This document shows positions 56,201 to 63,284 of a stretch of DNA of 64,000 bases, one piece after another (position 1 is the stretch's first letter; every line of letters begins with the position of its first letter). The stretch comes from Mermis nigrescens (taxonomy: Eukaryota > Nematoda > Enoplea > Mermithida > Mermithidae): the NCBI GenBank assembly GCA_036768485.1, contig JAVLUZ010000157.1, positions 11,054,422 through 11,118,421 of the forward strand, given 5' to 3'. A program made the position numbers and the translations under genes. The notes beneath the pieces were generated by a model, which saw only the letters and a list, made by a program, of their open reading frames with translations, had not been told where the DNA came from and ran no database searches.

Positions 56201-57692
56201 GAAATTTAAGGACTGGTCATTGTTCAAATTACATGGCGAGAACAGTATGCATATACCATAGAAGAGCATGGGGTGAGGGGAGATTACTCCCTAAGCTTTG
56301 AAAAACTGATAGGTATACAGCCATTTTGGCCAAAAAACATTGCTATACAGCCTTCTTTAAGGCTCAGACAATCAGCTATATACAATGTTTGAGCTCAGAA
56401 AACTAGCTATATTGCCTTTTTTGGACTCAGAAACTTACTGTGCGGGCTCAAAAATGCTTCATAGTTGTCTTTTCTTAGTTTAACAAGGATGATTAGCTAT
56501 TTTTCGACTTCAAAAAAGGGCTAAATGGCTATTTTTAGTCCAAAAAGGCTATAGAGCTATATTTGTGAGAAAAAAGGCTATATAGCTAGTTTTCTGAGCC
56601 CGACGATGCCTATAGAGCTAATTTTCTGAGTGCAAAAAGGCTACACAACCGTTTTCTCACGCATCACTCAGCTATCCACCAATTATTGGTTTTCAAACCC
56701 CCCCACCCCACCCCTCACCCCGCTGAAAATTTGACCTTGGGCGCACCTATGGCGTATACCTAAATTAGCCGTATATATTATGCCGCTTTGGCGATCCAAA
56801 ACGACGACGCAAGCGGTGCTGCTGCCGGCCAACGGTTTGCCGCCAACGATGCCGGCCGTGTTCGACCTGTTGAGGCGGAGTCGCTGGCTTTCGCGCAGCA
56901 CGCGATAAGACGCGGCGATCAGGTCCGGGGCGCAGGGCGAAAATTCGCCCTGACGCACCAACTGCGCGCAAACGCGCATCAATGAGCGAGCGAAACGCGA
57001 CGGATCGACGCCGTACGTTCGCCAACCGCCGACGCCGTCGGCCACTCCAACAACGTTATTTAAAGAATATTAACAAGAAAAAAAAAATTAAAAAATTTGA
57101 ATAAATAAAAATTAAATTCAAAGCATACATAAAAATAGCAATAGAATAAATAAATATGAATAAAATAAAATACACTAAATAAATAAAATACACGTAACAG
57201 GGGACGGACCCACCCGACCGAAATCTGTTGTTCCCCTCGCCCCCGATATAGTTAGAAAATTTAGATTCCGATTTTTGACAAAAACCTGCATTTTTTGGCC
57301 ATTTTCAGACGTTCCGCTTTCCAATTACGACCAAAATTTTAAAGTCATTAGAAAGGCAACCTCTAAATGGCTGACTTTCCCCACCCAAATTTTCAGCCGT
57401 TATAGGTCGGGCCTTGATTACCAACAACGTCGGCGGTGCTGTGCCTGATAAAACACGCGTCGTCGCCGAAACCGTCTTTCCGCCTTACTGTACTCTTTCC
57501 GTGACGCAAATCCTCAGGGAAACCGGACAAAGCCGACAGCAACTGCTTATGCTGACAGCGCAAAGACGCGGCTTGCTGCTCGGCGCCGCTCGACGCCAAA
57601 TGCGAGCCCGCCGACGTCAAAGCCCGGGCGGCTAATCGGCCGCACGTGAGCACAGTCCGCAAGCCCACCTTGGCCGACTGAGTGAACGACAT
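32200..57692 (-). CDS. PPTC7: PPTC7-like mitochondrial PP2C phosphatase, five exons
   Basis: PPM-type Ser/Thr phosphatase. Known PPTC7 proteins act in mitochondria and favour coenzyme Q biosynthesis (COQ7) and mitophagy control. Exons on the - strand: 57692-57422, 57044-56760, 43741-43609, 39611-39355, 32297-32200. Together they make 1044 bp, one open frame of 347 codons plus stop, against about 300 in mammals. The N-terminus is basic with no acidic residue in the first 36 ([20 protein letters not shown]), as expected of a mitochondrial presequence. Metal-binding motifs in order: [33 protein letters not shown]7-specific blocks are [55 protein letters not shown] and [12 protein letters not shown]. 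All junctions keep phase. Only the exon 1-2 boundary is ambiguous. Introns are 377 bp, 13.0 kb, 4.0 kb and 7.1 kb, mostly MITEs. The gene is convergent with the glutamate receptor. Confidence 0.95.
32332..32640. mobile_element. G-like fragment with nested A-family hAT MITE
   Basis: CGGTGGCGGATCCAGG at 32332 is a G start. The A copy at 32376-32629 (-) has a perfect 8-bp duplication CGGTGCCC. This lies just upstream of the acceptor of PPTC7 exon 5. Confidence 0.85.
34041..34303 (+). mobile_element. A-family hAT MITE nested in the I element
   Basis: CATACGTGGGC ... GCCCAGGTGCG, perfect duplication TACACTAC. Confidence 0.94.
34343..34643 (+). mobile_element. A-family hAT MITE nested in the I element
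   Basis: CAAAGGTGGGC ... GCCCATGTGTG, perfect duplication GTTATAGG. Confidence 0.93.
35370..35894 (+). mobile_element. A-family hAT MITE split by another A MITE
   Basis: Perfect 8-bp duplication CGGACGAC (35362-35369, 35895-35902). Confidence 0.94.
35495..35755 (-). mobile_element. A-family hAT MITE, innermost of the nest
   Basis: CACATCTGGGC ... CCCACGTATG, perfect 8-bp duplication CTCACTAT inside the other A element. Confidence 0.95.
36549..36929 (-). mobile_element. E-family hAT MITE
   Basis: CATACATGATC ... GTGCATGTATG; flanks CCTATGAC/CCTAATGAC. Hairpin GGCGCTTCGCGCC at 36711. Confidence 0.9.
36985..37242 (-). mobile_element. A-family hAT MITE
   Basis: CACACGTGGGT ... CCCACATATG, perfect 8-bp duplication GACCAGAC. 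Confidence 0.94.
37494..37703 (-). mobile_element. D-family MITE
   Basis: CATGTAATCAACAGGGGGTG ... GGAACCCTTATATG. Confidence 0.75.
38042..38471 (+). mobile_element. B-family MITE split by an A MITE
   Basis: CATACATAGCAGCAAG ... GCCCATGTGTC, duplication GTTGCATA/GTTGCTTA (7 of 8). The A copy 38179-38445 (-) has a perfect duplication ATCCCAAC. Confidence 0.9.
38947..39346 (+). mobile_element. B-family MITE on the PPTC7 exon 4 donor, with nested A MITE
   Basis: CATACACGAGCAGCAAG ... GCCCATGTGTG. Its right 8-bp flank CACATTAC (39347-39354) is the first eight bases of PPTC7 intron 4 read on the other strand; the left flank is CACGTCAC. The nested A (39075-39329) has a perfect duplication CCCCACGC. 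Confidence 0.85.
39355..39611 (-). CDS. PPTC7: PPTC7 exon 4
   Basis: 257 bp, acceptor CGAATTAAG, donor GTAATG. Reads [20 protein letters not shown], then [20 protein letters not shown], then [19 protein letters not shown] and DAKG. SDGLFDN carries a catalytic metal ligand. Phase 2 entry (AG|T gives Ser) and phase 1 exit fit both neighbours exactly. A B-family MITE lies against the donor. The first 8 intron bases form one side of its target duplication. Confidence 0.96.
39655..39773 (+). mobile_element. B-family MITE, left end lost
   Basis: AAAAATGTTACTAAAAATAG ... CGCCCATGTGCGG. Confidence 0.7.
39863..40248 (-). mobile_element. E-family hAT MITE
   Basis: CATACATGATC ... GTGCATATATG, perfect 8-bp duplication ATGGCAAT. 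Hairpin at 40050. Confidence 0.95.
40289..40400 (-). pseudogene. Decayed copy of PPTC7 exon 4, 5' part (copy 1)
   Basis: Inside PPTC7 intron 3. On the - strand it matches the first 75 or so bases of exon 4 plus the intron before it (acceptor AATTAAG, SPKLDET), then hits an in-frame TAG. The match to the real exon is easily visible (GACTTAATTCG-type flank, ACGAGTCCGTCGCTGGC). It is part of a larger degenerate tandem unit. Confidence 0.75.
40685..40955 (-). pseudogene. Decayed copy of PPTC7 exon 4, 5' part (copy 2), split by a MITE
   Basis: Second copy of the exon 4 start: 40685-40710 and 40873-40955 match the exon and its upstream intron, interrupted by a C-family MITE at 40711-40872. Sequence such as TAAATCGCCGTCGGCC and GATTCGGGACTTGATTC pairs with exon 4. 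The copy is truncated and frame-broken. Confidence 0.75.
40711..40872 (-). mobile_element. C-family hAT MITE inside a decayed exon copy
   Basis: CAGGCACGTATCTC ... CTACGTGTCTG, duplication CGCTTTAA/CGCTTAAA (7 of 8). Confidence 0.9.
41139..41519 (+). repeat. H-family repeat, copy 1
   Basis: ACACGGTCAAAAGTTCTGGG, TTTAATGTCAAATTTTGATA, AAAGTGTCTGAATGAGCGAA, CATGCCTTTCAAAAA. Same order at 62514-63130 and 63555-64000. Confidence 0.75.
41520..41804 (+). mobile_element. A-family hAT MITE
   Basis: CATAGGTGGGC ... ACCCACGTGTG, duplication GATATCTC/GATACCTC (7 of 8). Confidence 0.9.
42273..42509 (+). mobile_element. A-family MITE
   Basis: CATAGGCGGGC ... GCCCAGATATGG; flanks agree in 6 of 8. Confidence 0.85.
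42744..43010 (+). mobile_element. A-family hAT MITE
   Basis: CATAGGAGGGC ... GCCCACGTGTG, duplication GGTATCAC/GGTATTAC (7 of 8). Confidence 0.9.
43609..43741 (-). CDS. PPTC7: PPTC7 exon 3
   Basis: 133 bp, acceptor AATTTTTAG, donor GTGAGT. Completes the Gly of NLGDSGF and encodes [19 protein letters not shown], then [20 protein letters not shown], ending in phase 2. HRSxEQQHYFNxPFQLS is diagnostic for the PPTC7 branch of PP2C phosphatases. Confidence 0.96.
43979..44199 (-). mobile_element. A-family hAT MITE
   Basis: TATACCTGGGC ... CAACCTATG, perfect 8-bp duplication CTGCCGAC. Confidence 0.92.
44705..45797. mobile_element. Fold-back element with inverted ends of about 190 bp
   Basis: 44705-44895 is inverted at 45604-45797: TATTAAAGACATAAAAGG against CCTTTTATGTCTTTAATA, ATCATAAGAATCTGCT against AGCAGATTCTTATGAT, AGTATATTCTGCGGCCT against AGGCCGCAGAATATACT. 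A B-family MITE (45449-45597) lies inside next to the right arm. The centre has no recognised gene. Confidence 0.8.
45798..46497. other. PPTC7 intron 2, no gene recognised
   Basis: Unique-looking sequence with no coding signal. Confidence 0.5.
46498..47256 (-). mobile_element. F-family hAT element, enlarged (759 bp)
   Basis: CAGTGTTTTTTTTGTACAAG ... GTACAAAAAGAACCGTG, perfect 8-bp duplication ATGCGCAT. The interior is duplicated: two F bodies in tandem with four hairpins (46708, 46803, 47022, 47113). Confidence 0.95.
47263..47846 (+). mobile_element. E-family MITE split by a D element
   Basis: CATACATGCACATC ... GATTATGTATG; the D copy (47484-47685, ending CCCCTATTACATG) sits in the middle. 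The start overlaps the target duplicate of the F element before it. Confidence 0.8.
47850..49497. other. PPTC7 intron 2, possible decayed element, no gene
   Basis: 48356-48420 (CACCGTCCCGCTAGAAC, CGTCCCACTAGACCC) and 49026-49180 (GGGACTAGTGGGACGGTC, GGGTCTCGCGGGGACGC) are GC-rich and roughly inverted, as subterminal regions of an old I-like element would be. The rest is AT-rich. Confidence 0.35.
49540..51480. repeat. Degenerate tandem array with a unit of about 0.5 kb
   Basis: The block CAATAATATAAAGTGATTC, AATAGTGGCTCAATG, GATGTTGATCCGCTAA, AAAACCGAAATCTTT recurs near 49779, 50080, 50291, 50785 and 51309. Units of 211-524 bp differ by internal deletions. No open frame is shared. Confidence 0.85.
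51481..52712. other. PPTC7 intron 2, no gene recognised
   Basis: One short B-like end (AGAATTTTGTTGCTGCCCATG) near 52410; otherwise unique. Confidence 0.5.
52713..53022 (+). mobile_element. E-family MITE, right end lost
   Basis: CATACATGCACAGTATGG start, E core, hairpin GGCGCGAAGCGCC at 52892. Confidence 0.85.
53023..53741. other. PPTC7 intron 2, no gene recognised
   Basis: Short CGAT microsatellite near 53372-53386; nothing else. Confidence 0.5.
53742..54008 (+). mobile_element. A-family hAT MITE
   Basis: CAACGGTGGGC ... GCCCAGGCATG, duplication GTCATAGG/GTCATAAG (7 of 8). Internal GGGGTATTTTGGTTTCT unit present three times. Confidence 0.92.
54131..54265 (+). CDS. Exon-like segment, unrecognised
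   Basis: After the acceptor-like TCAAATTTTTAG the frame reads [20 protein letters not shown] and [14 protein letters not shown] before a stop. Codon composition is more coding-like than the surroundings. No domain recognised and no partner exon seen. It lies on the strand opposite to the PPTC7 intron that contains it. Confidence 0.25.
54266..55353. other. PPTC7 intron 2, with an L-family copy at 54475-54728
   Basis: The L copy starts near CAAGGGAGGGGGCGGG and ends AATACGGCCCTG; the remainder is unique AT-rich sequence. Confidence 0.5.
55354..55528 (-). mobile_element. C-family hAT MITE
   Basis: CAGGCACGTAATC ... GCTACGTGCCTG, duplication ACTAGCCG/AATAGCCG (7 of 8). Confidence 0.92.
55605..55829 (-). 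mobile_element. D-family MITE
   Basis: ACAAGTAGCGGGGGTGGGG ... TCGAGCAGTTACAAGTA. Confidence 0.75.
55889..56078 (+). mobile_element. G-family hAT MITE
   Basis: CAGTGGCGGATCAAGG ... TCCGCCCCTG, perfect 8-bp duplication CTTGAAGG. Confidence 0.95.
56106..56185. mobile_element. Miniature palindromic element, 80 bp
   Basis: CCTATGTTTTAACATAGG and GGACGTGGTC at the left are inverted at the right (GACCACGTCC, GTTATAACATAGG). Each end is itself a small palindrome. Confidence 0.65.
56290..56690. repeat. Degenerate tandem repeat with a unit of about 40 bp
   Basis: Repeated GGCTATATAGCTA / TTTTCTGAGCNCAAAAA pattern, about nine imperfect units, between an intron repeat region and PPTC7 exon 2. Confidence 0.7.
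56760..57044 (-). CDS. PPTC7: PPTC7 exon 2
   Basis: Encodes [18 protein letters not shown] ... [17 protein letters not shown] ... [12 protein letters not shown] ... [18 protein letters not shown] ... IIYTANLG and ends TTAG|GTATAC in phase 1. The strict AG acceptor at 57046-57045 loses the family's conserved Gly before VADG. Including three more bases would restore it, but those bases are not preceded by AG. Very GC-rich against an AT-rich intron. Confidence 0.92.
57192..57408 (-). mobile_element. D-family MITE filling PPTC7 intron 1
   Basis: ACGTAACAGGGGACGG ... TTTCAGCCGTTATAGG. With the AAATA-rich tract 57070-57190 it makes up nearly the whole 377-bp intron. Confidence 0.8.
57422..57692 (-). 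CDS. PPTC7: PPTC7 exon 1 with start codon
   Basis: Starts at ATG 57692-57690 and ends GTTGTTG|GTAATC in phase 1. Encodes the presequence (GRLAARAL as in other PPTC7 proteins), a spacer, then [18 protein letters not shown], which holds the first metal-binding Asp residues. The next upstream in-frame codons are not needed for similarity, so this ATG is the natural start. Confidence 0.93.
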
Positions 57693-58310
57693 TTAAATAC
57701 GCGTCGGCCTTGCGGTCGGTTGAAGATTAATTTAGTCACTTCAACGAAATTATAAATTTTGGCAAAAATCGATCAGCGCATTCGTAACCTGCGCAAATAA
57801 TATGTTTATTTATAGTTCGTTTGTTCAATTTAAGCGTTTCCGCGAATCCGAGTTACCTAACGAACTCTAAGCAATAATCGATAACGCATTCGTTATTCAC
57901 TAAATAATAAGTTTTATTTATAGTTCTTCCGCTTCGCTAGCTCAACTCGCGCGCTCGACTGAACCGACCAATCCCAAAAATCTGGAGACCCGGCCGGGCA
58001 GGCGCATATTTAGAGGGGATGGGGCGGCGGCCGTCTTCCGGTCCCGTCGTCAAAGAAACATTCGGGCGCAAAAGAAAACAATGTTAAGGATTTTAGTTCT
58101 TTCAATGATTTCTCGAGATTTTTCTTTGATGCTTTGTTCCGATTTTTGCATTAATGTGAGCGTTTTTCGTTGAAAACTGGAAATTTCTACTTTTTTTGGT
58201 TCACGAATGATTCTGTCTATCAAAAGACGGAACAGTCGCTAGTGTAAGCTAATGGACAGATTTTTTAAACAGTTTTGACACTTTAAGGAAAACTTTGGGG
58301 TCCCGCCCAC
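57693..58310. promoter_or_regulatory. Upstream region of PPTC7
   Basis: Sequence 5' of the PPTC7 start codon (- strand). No TATA box or initiator can be named. It has two related blocks (TTTATTTATAGTTCG at 57804 and TTTTATTTATAGTTCTTC at 57911) and a GC-rich stretch with no known motif. Confidence 0.3.
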
Positions 58311-58425
58311 GGTTTTGTGTTCGGTAGAAGAATTTTCCTGATGAACAAAGACTTTTCGGGACCGTCTTTGTACATGTACAAAGATTTTTGGAGGTCAAAA
58401 ACTTTTTCGGCGCTTCGCGCCATAG
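58310..58425 (+). mobile_element. F-family fragment
   Basis: GTTCGGTAGAAGAATTTTCC, CGTCTTTGTACATGTACAAA, ending in hairpin GGCGCTTCGCGCC at 58409. Confidence 0.75.
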
Positions 58426-58685
58426 GCAGCAAGGTAGCAGCGGCCAGAAAGGGAGTGGAATGATATTCAAAAACAGCCAAATAGTAAACAAGGTCTTAAG
58501 ATGCGCTTTCATTTAATAATTTATTGATGTTTTTCATCAACCAAGCGCCTAAAATGTCATTTTTGAAGTCAGACGGTAGATGAATTCGATTCTAGGATGT
58601 ATTTTTAAAATACTCGCTCATTTTAAACAACGCATAAGGTGAATAATTCAATATTATGCAACTGACAAGCAAATTCGCAAAAGTG

Positions 58686-58851
58686 TAGGTTTATGCAAAA
58701 ACTTTCGTTCTTTTCGCAATTTTTTGATAACTGATGTGTTTACGAGAAAGGTCGAAAAATTGTGTTTTTTCGCCATACCACCAATTTTATTCGCCATTTT
58801 TTAACTCTTGCACCCTCAGCAGGTTCTTTTGCTGCTCAAGTATGTCTATGA
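58686..58851 (-). mobile_element. A-family MITE, left end lost
   Basis: A core from TTCGCAATTTTTTGAT to GCTGCTCAAGTATG. Confidence 0.75.
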
Positions 58852-59424
58852 AGTCACAAACCCACGGCGTATAATTTGCAATATAAAACCTTTATGTTCG
58901 TTTTGTAATCTGGCAAGTAAAAAACATTATTCCTTAAATAATAATTATTAGGGTACCATGCAAAACAAAATGTATAATACCTACTGAAGAAGCTGCGATA
59001 TGCTCAATACAATTATGTTAATAAAATGTATATCGAAAAACAGTGTTTTTCTTTCCAACTAATTTTCGACCCTTTTTGATTGTTGAACGTGTTCTAACCC
59101 TGAATTTTGATCCATGTTTAAGATGGTCAAACATTCGAATTTCCTGAACAAAATGAAAAAATGACGGATCTGGAAAACTGAAAGGACAAGTATTTTAGTG
59201 GTCTGTGCTTGCAATATCATCTCAAAAGCCTAGGTTATCATTCTCGAAGCATCTTGTTGCCTCCCATTATTTGTACATGAAACGATTCCTATCTTGTTTC
59301 CGCAAAATTTCCTCCTTTGTGAAAATGCAAAAATAAAATGAGTGAAATAAAACTGACCTTTATCGCTCGTCAGTATTGTTATTTCAATTCAAGAAATAAA
59401 GCTTTAACATTCTTTCTTCCCATG
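58852..59424. other. Intergenic, no gene recognised
   Basis: AT-rich unique sequence upstream of the tRNA duplication. Confidence 0.5.
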
Positions 59425-59502
59425 CAGAAGGAAATATTCAATCGCCGTCTATGCATGTATAAAAATAGGCGTTTATTTTGAAAATTTTAAAAATAAAAAA
59501 GT

Positions 59503-59616
59503 TGACAGGAGTGGGATTTGAACCCAATGCCTCATTCGAGACCAAAATTCTCATACCGTTCAGCACGGCAAGATTTATCCGAGGTCCGGCGCCTTAGACC
59601 GCTCGGCCATCCTGTT
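59503..59616 (-). pseudogene. Degenerate tRNA-Leu copy
   Basis: Tandem duplicate of the tRNA-Leu gene 0.5 kb away. A box and B box are intact, but the anticodon loop has lost CAA (reads CCTCGG), the anticodon stem no longer pairs well, and the first acceptor base pair is A-C. A T-run terminator is still present. It may be transcribed but is unlikely to decode leucine. Confidence 0.75.
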
Positions 59617-60000
59617 GTGTGCTAAGAAAATAATTGTGTCATAGGAATCAAGAAATTTTAAAACTGTGTTTAACAACATGCTGCAACCCTTCCCTTATTC
59701 TTTAACTCGAAGCAGAAGCCTATTTGACCAGCGCGAAGGACATAAAATTTATCGATTTCAGTTGATGGATATACGATACTAAAAATTGAAAAATAAAAGC
59801 TTCCTACGTTAATTCCAAATATGCTTGAAGCATGGATAAGTAGGTATGCTCAATATAAGCTATCTATACGCCGTATGTGGTCAGCCTATTGAAAAAGTTT
59901 TACTTATTTTTCGTCCACAGGCAGAAGAAATATTTTCAAATCACCGTCTATGCATGTATAAAAATAGGCGTTTATTTTGAAAATTTTAAAAATAAAATGC

Positions 60001-60117
60001 TGACAGGAGTGGATTTGAACCCACGCCCTCATTCGAGGACCAGAATTCTCATACTGTTTAGCACGGCAAGATTTCGCATCTTGAGTCTGGCGCCTTAGAC
60101 CGCTCGGCCATCCTGTC
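60001..60117 (-). tRNA. tRNA-Leu(CAA) with 34-nt intron
   Basis: Acceptor stem GACAGGA pairs fully with TCCTGTC, discriminator A (60001). A box TGGCCGAGCGG and B box GGTTCAAATCC are canonical, with a long class II variable arm. Anticodon stem CCAGA/TCTGG with anticodon CAA at 60083-60081. The intron is 60079-60046, directly after position 37 as in nuclear tRNA-Leu(CAA) of animals. A T-rich Pol III terminator follows on the - strand (TTTTATTTTT just below 60000). Confidence 0.93.
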
Positions 60118-60411
60118 CTATGTACCAGAAAGCAATTAAAATAGGAATGTAAGAAATTTTAAAAACTGTGTTTTAAAACTCGCTGCAACCCTTCCCCTTT
60201 GTCTTTAACTCGAAGCAGATAATTTTTGTCTGACCAGCACGAAACACATAAAAATTATCGATTTCAGTTGATGGATATACGATAGTAAAAATTGAAAAAT
60301 AAAAATCTCAATGCCAGACCTTCCTACATTAATTCCAACATGCTTGAAGTATTTTACAAGTAGGTATGCTCAACATATAAGCTATCAATAGGCCGTATGT
60401 GGTTCATGTCA

Positions 60412-61004
60412 GGATCGGAATTGAGGGGCGCCTCCATTGGCCAAAATGGCACGAGATAAAGAATGGATATGCAATTTGCACTCAGTTTTGGCAAAATGTC
60501 ACTGTCAGTGACTATAACTTCTCAAATTTTTTCCAGGCTACGTCTTTTTGAATGATACCTATTAATGACATTCCATTTTCTTGGCGAACTGGAAGCATTT
60601 CCGTTCATGTAGGTTTCAAAACAATTTTAACAGCAGAAATAGCTGTTTTTGCATAGTTTTCTTCTATTCATCAAATTTCTACGTTTAGCATTAAAAGCTA
60701 TATATACAGGAACAAGGTAAATCAGTTTCTAGACGTCTATACGCCTTAATTTCACAAATTTTCCGCGCTTCGCGCTAGCGATTTTTGTTAAAGTCAAGGA
60801 AATCGAATGATTTTTCACAAAATTGTCGAAAGTTCTAAAATTTTCGGAGAAGATATTGCGTCAAAAGTGATTTTACAAAAGTATACAATGTAAAACACCG
60901 AAAAAAGCGATTTTGCGCGTTAAGGGCAAATTTTGGACCTCTTTGACCGTTTCTGTGAAAATTGGGATACCGCCCCCAAGGAAAATCATAATGATCCGCC
61001 ACTG
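60412..61004. mobile_element. K-family element, undivided copy
   Basis: CAGGATCGGAATTGAGGGGC ... AATGATCCGCCACTG. Shares AATAGCTGTTTTT and the hairpin CGCGCTTCGCGC (60764) with the copies at 2215 and 32640, in inverse orientation. No matching flanks. Confidence 0.65.
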
Positions 61005-61407
61005 GTCGCGTATGTAACACGATAAAGTGTCCCCGGACAAAAACATTCCGAACAAAACATCCACAACTAAATTACCCCAACAAAATGTCTCCGATAAACG
61101 TGTGACTCCGTCAAAACGATAAAATAAATAATTAAAACAGAAAAATCGTAATAAATCAAACTGAAAACAGTATAAAACGATCAAAACAAGAAATTTATTC
61201 AAATTTCAAGATTTCCACTAACCTATCTCATCAGTTAACAGGTACAATGATCAATGCGAGTTGCACATAGATTAACAAGAACGAAGTGAAATAACACACG
61301 GAAATCAAGACGCTAATTATCGAGACAATAAGTATGAATGAACAATGAAAAAAAGAAACATTACATTAAATGTTGAAGGGCAGGATAAACATTCGACGCA
61401 GCGCTCA

Positions 61408-61650
61408 TCATACATGTCGTGCCTTCTTTTTAGACAAACGATGGGTACACGAAAAAAGCAGTTTTTTGACGTTTGAACAAAACGTTCTTTAGAATATAAG
61501 AAAATTTCTGAAAATTTTATAAAATCAAGTAAATCGAACAAATGGCTCGACGCGCCGAAAGTTTGAGACTTCTGAACGAAAAAAGAGCTAAAAAGTTTAA
61601 AAGGGTACTTTTTATTTTAGCTAAAAATTGAAAATTCTGGGGGTCACAGT
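61408..61650 (+). mobile_element. E-family element, truncated
   Basis: CATACATGTCGTGCC start, E core with diverged hairpin (CTCGACGCGCCGAAAG), cut by the A element that follows. Confidence 0.6.
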
Positions 61651-61901
61651 CAACAATTGGACGTGGGGGTTTAGGGTAACATGTATCCTTCCCCCCCCCC
61701 CCGAGAACCGAAATACCCCCCAGAAATCAAATTTTTTAAAATTTTTTTGTTTTTTTTCGCAATTTTGATGCCAATAGATAGTGCTCAATGACGGAGCGTT
61801 TTAAAAATCGTGTTTTTCTCGCCATACCAACATTTTTAAGCCAATTTTGACCTTTGAAAATCTTGCACCCTCAGAATTATCTTGCTGCCCACGTATATAT
61901 G
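61651..61901 (-). mobile_element. A-family hAT MITE
   Basis: CAACAATTGGACGTGGGGG ... CCCACGTATATATG, perfect 8-bp duplication GTCACAGT. Confidence 0.92.
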
Positions 61902-62123
61902 GTCACAGTCATTGATGAAGAAGAAAATATATGCACAAGGTTCACGGTTGATCAGAGAGGTAAAAGTGAGATTTAAAGAATAGGGCAAAAATCTTAGTGA
62001 TTTGTACTAAAGCAATTAAGTTATTTCAACTAGAAATGTACCATTTCACAGATTTTGCGCGTCAATACCCATCTTTTGGTCCCTTCAGCGAAGGTTAATA
62101 CCCCTCTCATCCCTCTCTATGTG

Positions 62124-62359
62124 CATGTATGGCGGGGGGGCTAGGTCAGCTGCCAATCGAAGTCGAACCCTCCAATGTTCCTCGGCCATTTTAAGGAGAG
62201 GGCAAAGCGCAAATATGATTCAATTTTACAAAGCATGGCCAATAACTGAAAACGACCAAAAATTCAATTTTGTAAAGAATGAGGGGTCAAAAATTTTCTG
62301 GGTTTTGGGGATAGGGGAAAAACTAATCTCGGAACGGGGATCCCATCCCCTGTTACATG
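62124..62359 (+). mobile_element. D-family MITE
   Basis: CATGTATGGCGGGG ... CCCCTGTTACATG followed by TA. Confidence 0.75.
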
Positions 62360-62513
62360 TATATCGTGCTAATGCACTAAGCATTATTATAAGTTGAGGA
62401 GCAAAAGTAGCCAAAAACAGGATTCGGCATTACTGGTTAAGAAGATCATTAACGTGACAAAGCAAATCATGTAAAATAAAACTGACAACCAATATTTTGC
62501 CACGTGCTTTATT

Positions 62514-63130
62514 TACCATACATGCACACGGTCACAAGTTCTGTGAGGGGTAAACCGAGGTTCTCAGGGCGGGGGCATACATGTAACGGCTCGAAATTTC
62601 TGTGGGTACCGGCCATTTGGGGGGGGGGTAATGACCTCAAATTTTTCGCCAAAAACGGTCAAAAAACGCCTAAAAACGTCCAAAAAATTCGTTTTTCTCA
62701 AAATCGGTAAGGGTCAAACATTTTCTGGCTTTGGAGGGAACTGGGACGTCCGACTTTCGATTAGGGATCCCCAATCCCCTATTACATGTATGGCGGTAAG
62801 TAAATGAGTAATTTTTTAACCAATTTAATGTCAAATTTTGATAATTTCAGTAGTTTTATCTTCACGACGTTATAAATCAACACTGCTTCACAGGATGATA
62901 GATCATGTGAAAGGATATATGCTTAACACGTCGGTCATGCATGGGCGGAAATGGGACCGACGTGTAAAAGATATATCCTTCAGTAAGGCCTATCATCCTC
63001 TGAAGCATATTAGAGCGTCAACATTAATGGCGAGTAGTGTAATTCGTTGTATTTGATTCATTAATATTTATGATTAAATTTGCACAAAAAACATAACGAT
63101 AAGGGCGATTGAATGACCTGTGATCACACT
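62514..63130 (+). repeat. H-family repeat, copy 2, split by a D MITE
   Basis: Left part 62514-62579, D element 62580-62790 (CATGTAACGGCTCG ... CCTATTACATG), then TTTAATGTCAAATTTTGATA. A 120-bp palindrome is inserted at 62886-63005. Confidence 0.75.
62886..63005. repeat. Palindrome of 120 bp
   Basis: CTTCACAGGATGATA ... TATCATCCTCTGAAG, with inner arms AAGGATATAT/ATATATCCTT and CACGTCGGTC/GACCGACGTG. Absent from the other H copies at this place, so probably an inserted fold-back element. Confidence 0.75.
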
Positions 63131-63284
63131 CCGGGCAATGGGTTCAACGCGGTTCAACCTGAACCAACGGCAGGCCGTTCGGTATCAACAAAACCGAAGT
63201 CAAATACAAAATAGAATCAAAATATATTGAAGCGCAACAAATGGAAGTAAATAAATAAGGTAAAAACAACGCATACCAATGAAC

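Larger units (their letters stand above)
59425..60405. repeat. Tandem segmental duplication of about 0.5 kb containing tRNA-Leu
   Basis: Two copies, about 59425-59881 and 59917-60405, share upstream AAAAATAGGCGTTTATTTTG, the tRNA, and downstream GATTTCAGTTGATGGATATA and a CCGTATGTGGT end. Small indels separate them. Confidence 0.85.
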
